From Molanna angustata (Eukaryota; Arthropoda; Insecta; Trichoptera; Molannidae): a stretch of DNA of 64,000 nt. The translations under genes and the position numbers were made by a program. The notes beneath the pieces were generated by a model. That model ran no database searches. It had not been told where the DNA came from and saw only the letters and a list, made by a program, of their open reading frames with translations. The stretch's first letter is position 1; each line of letters opens with the position of its first letter. The DNA is taken from the NCBI GenBank assembly GCA_963576475.1, contig OY754987.1:11340847-11404846 (forward strand). Direction: 5' to 3'. Below are positions 51,463-62,535 of the stretch, one piece after another.

Positions 51463-51715
51463 CCTCATAGATGGCAATAGTAAAATTCCGTATTATTCAG
51501 GTGAAATGTTTACACATTATTCAAATATATAGAACTTTTAAAAAATACATTGCTATGGGAACTCAATAAAGGCATAATTGGTGAACGTTGCGCAAGCGCA
51601 TAAAGTTGTCACGTATACCAGCCGATGACAGGTCGTAAGCCCTGTAGGTGCCTGAATTCCTGGTTCTTCTATAATATCCCAACTCCGTCTCTATTGAGAT
51701 GTTATTGGCAATAAA
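51463..51715 (+). repeat. Dispersed repeat F, short copy
   Basis: Counterpart of 11165-11640 without the 215-bp hairpin-bearing segment. Confidence 0.6.
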
Positions 51716-52244
51716 AATATCAATATTTATTGAGAATTTAATTAAAAAATAACGTATTAGATTTGATTGATGATATTATATATAACAAAGGCATTGAGGA
51801 TTCATTCGGGTGCTTTCATTTTGCGAATTCGAAATTTTTCTTACAATAGGTATACCAACAATAATAATTTGTCATAATTATTCTCTGATGGACATCCGCT
51901 GGAATAATTTTGACGTTTCATTATTTACGTTTTGGGAAATGGAATTCGTGTTTATTTTTTGTACCTATTATTTTTTTGTTTGCTTAATTTTTATTTTCTC
52001 CGTTTGCTTAATTTTTATTTTCTCCAGGACAGGAATTGTTACGAAAGGTATGTATTTGTCCCACGGTGTCCATTATGTATATTGTCTCACTGTATTTTGT
52101 CCCTTTAACGATTTTATTCAAAATAAATATAAAAAGGTACTTTTAATGTTTTTGTCGTTTGAAGGAAATCTGGAAATGTGCCTATAAAGGGTTTTTCTTT
52201 TAATTGATAAGTGTGTGAAAAATAATATGTCTTTAAAAACTTCG
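51716..52244. other. Unassigned DNA
   Basis: The frame at 51810-52187 is Phe/Ile-rich, with an internal duplicate (CLIFIFS). No evidence that it is a gene. Confidence 0.4.
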
Positions 52245-52520
52245 TGTTACAACGCACATGAAATTACTTAGACTGAGATGGGCTGGACATGTACCTGCAA
52301 TGAATGCCAAACTCACGGGTACCGAAACGAATCATGACTGGACACCCGGGTGGGAGAAGAAGAGTAGAGAGACCAAGGCTGCGGTGGGAAAATGAGCTCA
52401 GAAAGGATGCTGCTCAACTTCTCTAGGAGAGGAGCTGGAATGTGGCAGCAAAGGACAGGATGGGATTGAGGCGAAAATGAACGGAGGCCAAGACTCGATT
52501 TGGGCTGTAGCACCATCGAA
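52245..52520 (+). pseudogene. RTE-like LINE C-terminal fragment 4
   Basis: Plus strand with frame breaks: LRLRWAGHVPAMN, PKRIMTGHPGGRRRVERPRL, RWENELRKDAAQLL, then SWNVAAKDRMGLRRK. Same C-terminal signature as other RTE-like tails but a different family. Confidence 0.65.
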
Positions 52521-52579
52521 GAAAAATAAGATCAGATATCCTTAAAACTCTTATGAGGTCTATGCGAGTATTATACAAA

Positions 52580-52710
52580 ATTTTGTAACCAGGTGATCCC
52601 GCTTCACACTAAACTGGCACACAATCTGATTATTTTGCACTCACAATCACCACCTCAACAAATATCAATGGAAGTATACATAGTAGGTACCTGTCATCAA
52701 TCTAATCTAT
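52580..52710 (+). repeat. Dispersed repeat E, copy 2
   Basis: Matches 44755-44930 in several blocks. Confidence 0.5.
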
Positions 52711-52814
52711 GGCGCGATTTTTAATTTCAGAAGCAGATTAATAATCTTTTGTTTTAATAAGCATCATTGTATCGCAGAGTATGCCAAAAAGAGATCTCCA
52801 TTTCAAACATGCTG

Positions 52815-52976
52815 TACTGCCCCTCTAGACAACGTGTCAGTTAGCTCAAGAAAAGAAACAAGAAAATATCAATATTTGGTTGCCAGTCACGTGACAACTG
52901 TCACTTCCATACATTAAGTTATCTTTTCTCGTTTCTTTTCTTGAGCTAAGTGACACGTTGCCTAGGGGGGCTGGTA
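52815..52976. mobile_element. MITE with about 50-bp inverted ends, TA target
   Basis: Left arm CCCCTCTAGACAACGTGTCA followed by GTTAGCTCAAGAAAAGAAAC. The right arm is the near-perfect reverse complement (ending TGACACGTTGCCTAGGGGGG). TA dinucleotides flank both ends (52815, 52975). Total about 160 bp. It fits a Tc1/mariner-type MITE. Confidence 0.75.
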
Positions 52977-52984
52977 CGATAATT

Positions 52985-53480
52985 AACGTCCCTATCTACT
53001 TGGGCATAACTTGTCAACACGGATCAGAGATACTTGAAGTGTGACATTTTGATAAGCTGTGTGTTATCAATAAATATATTGCAACATATGTCTTCATGCC
53101 CTGTAAAGTCAAACTCCGTGTTTTTTGTCTTTGTACGACTAACTTTGAGTCTATGCCTTTCTGGCTATTTAACCTACTTGTTGAACATATACTGTATCTC
53201 CAAAGTTTTCATATCTATGAGCACAATGTCATCAGTGCACAATAAATAAATAAATAAGCACCATGGTATTGGGTGTTGTAATTTTCTTGTTGTGTAGTTT
53301 GTCAGATTGAAAATTAATGGAATAAGCGTCATGACATCAATGAAGGTCATGTAAAGATTTTCTTTGTTAGCCCGATGCTTTTCCATCAGCACTCGAATAG
53401 TCTGAATAGCTTCTTTTCTTTATCTGACCGGTGAGAACCCAAACTGGTTATCTGCAGTTTTGTACAAAGGGCACAGTGAC
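52985..53480 (-). pseudogene. RTE-type reverse transcriptase remnant with RT core deleted
   Basis: Minus strand: LYKTADNQFGFSPVR, RKEAIQTIRVLMEKHRANKE, NLYMTFID, then directly LLCTDDIVLIDMKTLEIQYM, RLKVSRTKTKNTEFDFTG, IDNTQLIKMSHFKYL. The segment between the first catalytic Asp (FID) and the CTDD box is nearly all gone, and Tyr/Phe-Ala of YADD reads CT. Confidence 0.7.
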
Positions 53481-53536
53481 TTGCATACCATGACGATGGT
53501 ATTTTATTTTCAAACATAGTTTTGTTAAACATTTTT

Positions 53537-53680
53537 CATGAAATAAATGACCCAAAAACTTTCAGTGAATATGGTCCATAGTATAAAACCTTACATGTAA
53601 TAAATAACCCAAAAAAATACGGTGAATTTATGGTCTCTTGTTTTAACTTTGATGTCATAAATGACCCAACAAAAATAGGC
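53537..53680 (+). repeat. Triplicate of about 57 bp
   Basis: 'ataaatgacccaa', 'gtgaat' and 'atggtc' recur three times at about 57-bp spacing. Confidence 0.6.
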
Positions 53681-53884
53681 TTAATTCTTAATAAATAGTT
53701 TAAAACTTACTTAAAATAAAATTTCTTAGATTCATATAATGCATTTCACTTATTAATTCCAGTTTGTTGACTGAGAGTTCGTGATGGAATTCCATTATAA
53801 CAAAATATTATTACTCAAAATAAGTAAAAACAATTATTTCACTTTTTTCCACTTGCGTTGACGCGTTTCGAAATATTAATTTAA

Positions 53885-54045
53885 CGTGCACCCAATAACA
53901 CGTTGTCACATTATGGAGACTTAAAATATTAATCGTCTCACAGATACAGACTGAAAACACTATTCAAAACAGTGACTCGAACCCGGGACCTTTGGATCAG
54001 CAGTCAGATACCTAACTAACTGAGCCAAAAAGGCCGACGATATAC
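53885..54045 (-). mobile_element. tRNA-derived SINE family A, copy 3
   Basis: Minus strand: TTTTTGGCTCAGTTAGTTAG (box A), TATCTGACTGCTGATCC, GGGTTCGAGTC (B box), body with 'ctgtgagacgattaatat' and 'ataatgtgacaacgtgttat'. The best tRNA-like head of the family. Confidence 0.8.
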
Positions 54046-54784
54046 ATTGCATATAAAATATATATGCAATATGCATATATCAATATAATATATATATTTC
54101 ATATAAAATACTAGGAACTGCCTCAATTCGCTTAAATTATTTCTATGAAGTGACACTTAAGATATCCTCGATATTGATTATATAGAGGCTAATAAGTATG
54201 AGTATATTGTGATATGACTTGTGACGAAATAAATCGTTATGCCTTTTTACTTTACTTTTAAGTATTTTTTTTATGACAAGTCATATCACAAGACCATTTC
54301 GCTCATACAAGATCCCTTGAAATAAATTTAAAATAAATTCACAAAAAATCACTGTGGGGTTTGGCTGCTTTTTTAAAAACTTAGCAACTTTGTAGAAACG
54401 TATGAAGGTTTATACTAAAATATAAAATATCATTGTCATCAAACAAACCCTAACGATATTTTTTTTTTTATATATTGATTTACACAATTTATATTTGGTT
54501 ATATAAATTGTGCACTAAACTGTATGAACAGTTTGTCAGTGCAAGCTTCTCTCGTACACTATAATTATATTGTTATTCAACCATCAATATATCTACACAT
54601 ATACAGAACATTATTTTTTTAACCATTTTACATTGATAATAAAGCACAAACAGAACAAAATAGATTAAATTAAAAACACAGCAATGAAAACAAGGTAAAT
54701 CAGAACAAATATGAAAACATCGAAAGCAATGAAAATTAAGCATGTTAGGTGTAAAATTGTTTTAAAGAGATTTTAATTTTTTTC
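54046..54784. other. Unassigned AT-rich DNA
   Basis: Short 'atatgcaatatgcatat' palindromes near 54060; no gene. Confidence 0.45.
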
Positions 54785-55100
54785 TTGTCTTTCATCACAG
54801 TACCCAGTATATATTATGTTTAGGTAGTTTATTGAATAGTTTCGGTATTATTTTTGCCTTAGTTCTGTCACCGAAAAAGTTATTTGTTTTTGGTATTGTC
54901 AGCAAGTCGTTTGTTATTTGTCGAGTTGTATATTTGTGAGTTATCTTTAATTTAAATTCATCCCTGTAAAGTTCTTCCATGGTAAGTAAAACATTAACCT
55001 TTTTGTCAACTGGTAAAATATTACATAGTTTAAAGATTTCGTTTTCGTTAAAATATTATAGTTTAAAGATTCTTGGTTTGAATCTTATATCATTTCATGT
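54785..55100 (-). pseudogene. LINE C-terminal fragment
   Basis: Minus strand: KLCNILPVDKKVNVLLTMEE, KITHKYTTRQITNDLLTIPK, FFGDRTKAKIIPKLFNKLPK, stop near 54797. The layout (threonine/arginine-rich 'YTTRQ', then GDR..AKIIPKLFNKLP) is like the end of CR1/Jockey RT proteins. Confidence 0.45.
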
Positions 55101-55294
55101 AGAACAAAGCAGGTTTATCGTCCGATATTATAGTCAAGTTTGGCTGCTGGATTGGGTGTCAGGAACACAAGTGGAGGCACAAGGAAAGTAGACCTATAGA
55201 ACTAGATGACAGATAGTACCAACGTAAGGTTTCTGCAAACTTTGACCTACAATCTGTCAAAGTCAGCCGTGTAAAACTATTGGTCGTATATTTA

Positions 55295-56205
55295 TTCAAT
55301 TGTCGATTTGTTCAAGAGAATTTTATTCTCTTAACATATCGACAAATTATCAAAGCAAGATACACGAGATTTGTAAGCAGGGTCTATATTATTCACGGTT
55401 TTTCCAAATTTGAAGTCAAAAAACACCAACTTAGAGGCTTCGCAGTGTATGTTCTATATACGGATTAACTCAGAATTCGGAGTAGAACATTTAGTGTAGG
55501 TACCTACGTGTGTATGTCCCCCCTTATAACTTTTGATTCGCTCAATTTACAGAGACCAACATTACAGAATATATAGATAATTTTTGGCTTACAAAATTTT
55601 CACTCGCAGAATTTTGAATTATTGTTTCAGTCAGGGGTTATCAACTTTTGAATTTTTATTTTATATCATAATATCCATAAAAGCTTGAACGCTGAAAATT
55701 GGTATAAATAAAGACAAATTAAAAATTTCAAATTTATTTTTCAAAAAAAATACAGTTTCTCAAATATTTTTTATTACGAAAAACGTTTTTTTTTATAAAT
55801 ATATGTGTTTAACAACCTTTATTTCCAATATTTTTAAAAATATCAAAAAAAGTTGAAACACCCATCTTGATCATTAAATTTTCTATAAAATTATGAACAT
55901 TGTATGTAGTATTAAATCTCAATTTTTTTTAACAATTTTAATAAATTTAACTACAATATCTCTCAATAGTTTGATACCTACTTAATCTACAAACATACAT
56001 CATGCTGTTTTCATATTCTGGATACGAAAACAGACTGACTTCCATAATTTCATATACTGACATTATATACCTACATATTATATATAGAAAACAAAATATC
56101 TTAAATATTAATTTGTGTTTAAGTGTTTATAGTTTGGTACGTATTCTTTAATTATGTATACTATCGCCATCGACAGTTGGATCTCATGTGTTTCATGCAA
56201 CTAGT
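55295..56205 (+). mobile_element. Helentron-like family 1, near-full copy (H8)
   Basis: 5' TCAATTGTCGATTTGTTCAA with the stem-loop, 'ttagaggcttcgcagtgtat', 'ggggttatcaacttttgaat', 3' ATCGACAGTTGGATCTCATG and end CTAGT. No GT microsatellite expansion. Confidence 0.65.
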
Positions 56206-56439
56206 AATATATATGTACAATTATGTATCTGTATATTAATAATTAAGGAATATTGTGTATTCACTTTTCAAAATAAAAAAACAAGAAAAAAAAACCTGTA
56301 AGTACTGAAATATGTTTCCTAATTTTTTTTATTCATAATTTTTTTTATACTTGTAATCTTAGATTATATATGATACAGATTTAGAACACATAGTAGTACA
56401 CGTAAAATCTCTTTTTTTTTAATAAAAATGAATTAGTCC

Positions 56440-56600
56440 TTGTTAAACAAGTACATATTATACATCTTCCTACGTTCCCTAAAATAAGCAAATAAATGCT
56501 TGTGCTTAGGTGAACGAAATCGGTCGAGGCAGGATTCGAGCTCGCGACCACTGGATTACTAGCCCAGCGCCCTAACCGCTCTGCCACCGACCCATCTAAA
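56440..56600 (-). mobile_element. tRNA-derived SINE family B, copy 3
   Basis: Minus strand: GGGTCGGTGGCAGAGCGGTT, AGGGCGCTGGGCTAGTAATC, CAGTGGTCGCGAGCTCGAAT, then CCTGCCTCGACCGATTTCG and the body shared with 14699-14760. An AAAAAAAAG run near 56410 may be its tail. Confidence 0.75.
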
Positions 56601-56609
56601 TATTTTCTA

Positions 56610-56730
56610 TGCAGTAAGTATACGTACCTACACCTACCGATTCGATTACCGATCTACCGCCTCACACACACGTAAATAAAACTAGTCATACATTTGAATT
56701 CGAAATTTATATTGCACGCGGCTTCTGTAC
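56610..56730 (-). repeat. Dispersed repeat G, copy 2
   Basis: Reverse complement of 11870-11990 (blocks 'gaagccgcgtg', 'gaattcaaatgtatg', 'gtgtgtgaggcggtagatcg'). It adjoins the SINE. Confidence 0.55.
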
Positions 56731-57126
56731 CTTGTAATCCTATGCTTGTAATATATTTCTTGAAGAAAATTATTTTTCGGCAATGATCAGTAAATAATGT
56801 TGAACTAATTTATTATTATTTTAATGTCATGGTTGAAGACTCCTGATCGTTTGCATACATCAAGTCATGTACACCTGTACAGTACAATGTGAAGCAAGTC
56901 TCTAAAGGAGGATGATTAAATTGGATATTTGCAAACAGTTTGTGTTCATGTGAATATATGTATGCAGTGAGAAGTAATGAAAATTCGATCTTTGATAGTT
57001 AACCAATATAGGTAAGCTGCAATATCTGTGTACTTCAAGTAGTCCTAACTATACGTGCAGGTACCTACTATTGAGTTGTAAACATGGAGTTCTTGAAAAG
57101 CTATCTGTGTTTTGGGGGTTAATGAT
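56731..57126. other. Unassigned DNA
   Basis: Nothing recognised. Confidence 0.4.
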
Positions 57127-57918
57127 ACTAGTTGCATGTAACACATGAGATCCAACTGTCGATAGCGATAGTACGTATAGTTGAAGAATAAGTACCAAAC
57201 TATAAACCCATAAATACAAATTATTTAATATTTTAAGATATTTGATTTTCTATACAACCATGTACCTAGGTATGTATGTCAAGATAGGATAGTATGGAGG
57301 TCAGTCCTTTGATCCTACCCAGAATATGAAAACTGCATGATGGTATGTATGTATGTTTGGAGATTAGTATCAAACAATTTAGTCTTCATAGATATTGTGT
57401 GTAAGCTACAACCATACAAATTTTATGAAGCAATGTCGTCACTAAATTCAATTTTTATAAAAATTGTAGATGTGCTAATACAATGTTTATATTTTTTATA
57501 TAAAATTAAATTATCTAGTTGGGGTGTTTCGGCTTTTTTCGATATTTAAAAAAAAATTGAAAAATAGGCAGTTAAACTCATAAATTTATCATAAAAAAAT
57601 ATTTTTCTTAGTAAAAAATGTTTGAGAAACCCTGGAATTTTTTAAAAATAATTTGAGATTTTGTACTTGTCTATCTTTATACCAATTTTCAGCGTTCTAG
57701 CTTTTATGGTTTCTGAGATATATGGAAAAATTAACCGAAATTTCAAAAGTTGATAACCCCTGACTGAAACGAAAATTCACAATTCTGAGTATAAAAGTTT
57801 TGTAGGCCTATAACTGTTTATATATTCTGAAAATTTGAGATCTGTAAATTGAGCGGATCAAAAGTTATAAGGGGGGGACAGACAGACACACAGACAGACA
57901 GACACACACACAGACACA

Positions 57919-57952
<34 letters not shown>

Positions 57953-58150
57953 CTCACATAAAATGTTCTACTCCGAATTCTGAGTAAATCCATGTATGGG
58001 AACATATATGCTGAGAGGCCTCTAGTTGGTGTTATTAGCATGCAAAAAGTCCACTACACCATACAAAATTTTCCTTCGTACACGCATCTTGGCTTAATAA
58101 TGTCGATTCATTCAAGGAATTGAACTCTCATGAACGAATCGACAGTTGGA
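57127..58150 (-). mobile_element. Helentron-like family 1, full-length copy (H9)
   Basis: Minus strand: 5' TCCAACTGTCGATTCGTTCA at 58150, stem-loop, interior blocks, a CA microsatellite (57890-57950), then ATCGACAGTTGGATCTCATG, the CATGT/ACATG hairpin and CAACTAGT at 57127. Confidence 0.65.
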
Positions 58151-59221
58151 TTATATAGCCTCTGATTCCTGTTTTTTTGCAACACCAAACATAGGACAAT
58201 TCTTCGAAAATCTCAATTTACATAATATGTTATCCTCACGCCTAGTATTTGAACATTTGACGAATATGATGCAAAATCGCGTAATCGCGTTATTGATACG
58301 ATATTCATTCATTTAATGCTTATTTGGTTAACAATGCGTCAAATGCACTTGTCAGAAAATAAAACATCGATGACATAACGTTCGTGAAAGTTAAAATTAT
58401 AAAAATTTATTTGTAGGTATTAAAACAGTTAGATATATACACAACAAATAAAATTATTTTACAAAATATAATATAATATTTCGAGTCGCAATAATTTCAA
58501 ACTAACATACCATAATATACATTAAAATTTAGAATACTATAATTGGCAACATAAAAATTATCTCTGTATATTTGTATAAATCTTTATTGTATTGCTGTTG
58601 TATTCTATAAAATAAATACATTAATAAATAAATAAAAAAAACACCATTTACGTTAATCCTTAAGTACGTTAGAATCCCATGTTATGATTCTAGAATATAA
58701 TCCTCTTTGAACTGTTCCCTGTATGTTTCAGGTATGATCCTTTAATTTTGTTTTTCTCATTTGTCAAAAATTGTATGTAAAACTTTAAAAATTACTTGAT
58801 ATGATGTCCTGTTATTAAGTGCCTTAGTCTATCATTTACTGTTTTTTCCATTGTTTTTAATATCATACTATGTTATTATATTCTAATGTACTGTTGGATA
58901 CCTAATTAAAATTACAAAGGTGTTGAAATGTATCTCTTAAAACCAATACTTCATTAAATTTATTAAGGAACTCACATACGCGATTGCTATTATTAAATCC
59001 TAACTGATAGGATATTTTATAATACCCTTTAGTTGCTCGAGGTGCAATACAAATCTAGTCTTTAAAACTGAAGAAAAGCATAAAATCTAAAAGAAAAAAA
59101 CTTCTTAAAATACCTATCGTACTTACAGCGCGTGGTATACTAAATAATAATAATAATTGTATTATTTCCTTTTAAAAAATAGATTACATTGGATTATTAT
59201 TGAAATATCTTGAATTTATAC
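58151..59221. other. Unassigned AT-rich DNA
   Basis: A short A-rich AAATAAATAAAT stretch near 58615-58640 suggests an old LINE tail. No gene. Confidence 0.4.
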
Positions 59222-59788
59222 AAAGGAAAAACGATTGGGTTGTGGCCTACGCTAAACTCCTCACTAACAAGCCATTCTATAAAGTATACATGTTTTGTAT
59301 AGAAAATTTTCATGAAATGAGTTTGTTAAATAATTTTTTATTTAAATATTTTATTATGAAAACCTGATAACTCTTCTATGCTATTTTATGAAAGTGATGT
59401 GCCTTTTCACGAATTTGAAAATAAAAATTTCAAATTTTAATTTTCCTGATCTTGGGGTCACTTTGAAAATTTGACAGTTAAAAAAATTAAGAAGCACTAT
59501 TCATATATCGTTCAAAATCAAATGGGATCTAATCGAGTATTAGATATACATATTTGCAAAATTTGAATAGAATCGAATGAGTACTTAAGTCTATAATCGA
59601 TAAAGTAAAATGAACACGCCGTGCATAGCACACTGCACATAGCACATAGCACACACACAGATACATTATGATGAAACTTTCAGTATACAATCTCAGCATG
59701 ACACTAGTTGATAATCTGCAAAAAAAAATTAGCTTCGAAATTGCGAAATCATAACTCCCCACTATATCCCCTTGGGTTAGTGAGGAGT
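59222..59788 (-). mobile_element. Helentron-like family 2, full copy c
   Basis: 5' ACTCCTCACTAACCC at 59788, then the shared interior. At 59268-59256 is GTTAGTGAGGAGT, an exact 13-bp inverted partner, followed by GGCCACAACCC and the end near CGTTTT (59222). The asymmetric placing (one terminal, one about 35 bp in) mirrors family 1. Confidence 0.6.
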
Positions 59789-59885
59789 AAAAAATAATAT
59801 CTATAAATAAGTAGTTTATATATGAATTCACCCATTTTTGTGATAGGTATAAAGGTTGTGTTCCACTATTTACCTTTGTCTGCCT

Positions 59886-60312
59886 TCTTCTTCTTCTTCT
59901 TCCTCAGCCATCTCTCCACTGTTGGATGTAGGCCTCTTCTAAGAGCTTCCACTCGTCTTTTTTTTGGGTTTTTTAAACCCATCTGCTTCCAGCGACAGGG
60001 ACAATATTATCGGCCCATCTTTTCTGGGGCCGGCCTATTCCCCTTTTCATATCCCATGGTCTCCAATTTAGAATTCTGGGTGCCCATCTGTCCGTACCCT
60101 GTCTGGCAACATGACCTGCCCATTGCCATTTAAGTTTTGCAACTCGATCCATGACATCAACAACTTTTGTCTCGCGTCTGATTTCTTCATTTCTAATTTT
60201 GTCTCTTAGACTTACGCCTATCATTTGCCTTTCCATGGATCTCTGAGTGCATTTTAGCTTATGTATGGTCCTCGCAGTTAGCGTGATAGTCTCCAGACCA
60301 TACGTTACTAGG
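59886..60312 (-). pseudogene. RTE-type LINE C-terminal fragment 5
   Basis: Minus strand: TYGLETITLTARTIHKLKCT, RSMERQMIGVSLRDKIRNEE, IRRETKVVDVMDRVAKLKWQ, WAGHVARQGTDRW, RGIGRPQKRWADNIV, then after a break DEWKLLEEAYIQQWRDG and a GAAGAAGAA tail (to about 59886). Close relative of 41815-42085. Confidence 0.8.
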
Positions 60313-61404
60313 CCTAACTAGGAATTATTCCTGTTTAAGGCAGCCTATTTATTTTTTGTTTATTTTATAATTTTCTTCCGAAAGAAATATGTGTTCTGAA
60401 TGAGGAAAATATAAATAAATAATGGATCTAAATGTTGTACCCTTATTGTAATCATAAGAAGAAATGCAATCCAATCAATCGTTTAGTATACTTTGAAATG
60501 CAATCCTTTAGTCACTAAGAATGATAGCCCGTATTCATCATCTGAAAGGAATCAGCTCAATTTGAAGTTTCTCTGATTTATTGCGCAATACGTTCTTACT
60601 CCTAGTGGATAATGCAACAATACGATGCATCATTGTCAGTATAGTTAAGTGATGTGAATCATCAACTTCGGTTGTTCAGTTTTGGTCATGATCTCAAACA
60701 AATCCTTTTTCTTCGGTTTCAATCTAGCAGTAAAGCGATTCATCTCTTCCTACACTCTGCTCAGTCAATGATTCTCTACAGCTCTGTATAGGAGAGACTC
60801 CCGGCGAGGACACCTGCCAGTCAATACCTCAACCATTCCCTTCAATATGATGTGTAGGATATCCTTGTGTCAAAACACATGCCCTATTCAATTTAAGAAA
60901 ACCCAAATCACTGCAACTACAAAATTTCTAAAGTAATCTTAATAAGTATAATATATTTTTCTTAAACAAGAACACCATTTCCGTATTTGAGGTTGGCACA
61001 GAGAATCGTACGTCAGACTCCTCACTCTTGATATACATTTCTTGCTTCATTCATGTCCATACACGCTGTTCTATATTTTTTTACTTCTAACGAAAAATTC
61101 AATTTATATATTTGTTCCAATTTTTATTTAGCCTATTAGCCTACCTCTAATTTTCGTTCCTCTTTCATCACCCTTATATACTTTTTTGTCAGATGGTGAG
61201 AACTCATTCTTTATATGTGGCCAAATCACCTAAGAGCATTTATTTTCATCTTGTTTGTAATTTCTCTGTCAACCATTCATTCATTCATTCATTTCTCTGT
61301 CATTCTCGTCTATCAAAATTTTTAATTCTATTATACATCGTTTTTTTATATATTATAATGGTTCAAAAAACACAAATGTTGACGTCATTCTTTTTTAGGT
61401 TGTG
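60313..61404. other. Unassigned DNA
   Basis: No gene; CATT repeats at 61276-61290 (attcattcattcattcattt). Confidence 0.45.
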
Positions 61405-62147
61405 TGATCTTTCAATAGATGGCGGTATGAACAAATCTATTGACATATGTACTATGCATCTAGAGAATATACCACACTCAAGTTGTGTAAGCTTTCAATA
61501 GATGGCGGTATGAACAAATCTATTGACATATGTACTATGCATCTAGAGAATATACCACACTCAAGATGTGTAAGCTTTCAATAGATGGCGTTATGAACAA
61601 ATCTATTGACATATGTACTATGCATCTAGAGAATATACCACACTCAAGTTGTGTAAGCTTTCAATAGATGGCGGTATGAACAAATCTATTGACATATGTA
61701 CTATGCATCTAGAGAATATACCACACTCAAGTTGTGTAAGCTTTCAATAGATGGCGTTATGAACAAATCTATTGACATATGTACTATGCATCTAGAGAAT
61801 ATACCACACTCAAGTTGTGTAAGCTTTCAATAGATGGCGGTATGAACAAATCTATTGACATATGTACTATGCATCTAGAGAATATACCACACTCAAGTTG
61901 TGTAAGCTTTCAATAGATGGCGGTATGAACAAATCTATTGACATATGTACTATGCATCTAGAGAATATACCACACTCAAGTTGTGTAAGCTTTCAATAGA
62001 TGGCGGTATGAACAAATCTATTGACATATGTACTATGCATCTAGAGAATATACCACACTCAAGTTGTGTAAGCTTTCAATAGATGGCGGTGTGAACAAAA
62101 CTATTAACATTGTTATAAATATCTAGAAAATATACCACACTCAAATT
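61405..62147 (+). repeat. 83-bp satellite, 9 copies
   Basis: The unit begins TTGTGTAAGCTTTCAATAGA and includes TGGCGGTATGAAC and CTATGCATCTAGAGAATATA. Copies start at about 61405 and repeat every 83 bp; copies 2-8 are nearly identical, while copies 1 and 9 are diverged. Each unit carries an 8-bp inverted pair CAATAGAT / ATCTATTG around a 14-nt loop. Confidence 0.97.
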
Positions 62148-62229
62148 TACCTATGATTTTTTTTATTACATCAGAATTGATTTTTTTATTAAATTTATGT
62201 GCTAACAAGTGTACAAGGGCAAGTAACTG

Positions 62230-62535
62230 TCTCTCTCAGGTTTCAGGTAAATTCTCTCAGTCTCTCTCAGGTTTCAGGTAAATTCTCGTAGTCTCTCGCA
62301 AGTTTCAGGTAAATTCTCTCAGTCTCTCTCAGGTGTAGGGTAATTTTTTTCAGTCTCTCTCAGGTTTCAGGTAATTTCTCTCAGGTTTCAGGTAAATTCT
62401 TTCAGTTTCTCTCAGGTTTCAGGTAAATTCTCTCAGTCGTCAGGTAAATTCTTTCAGTTTCTCTCAGGTTTCAGATAAATTCTCTCAGTCTCTCGCGTGT
62501 TTCAGGTATATTTTCTCAGTCTCTCTCAGGTTTCA
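62230..62535 (+). repeat. 31-bp degenerate tandem array, about 9-10 copies
   Basis: Unit TCTCTCTCAGGTTTCAGGTA plus AATTCTCTCAG, with shortened units near 62375 and 62437. Confidence 0.9.

Noticed and set aside
51810..52187. 125-aa open frame as a membrane protein
   Set aside because: Hydrophobicity follows from T-rich DNA; it contains a short sequence duplication and no conserved motif.
53985..54045. Functional tRNA gene
   Set aside because: Box A and B are present but the acceptor stem does not pair and a SINE body follows; the same applies to 10540, 14765, 42770, 51120 and 56510.
61405..62147. CRISPR-like or coding repeat
   Set aside because: 83-bp units without spacers; the frames are not conserved as coding. 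Satellite DNA.
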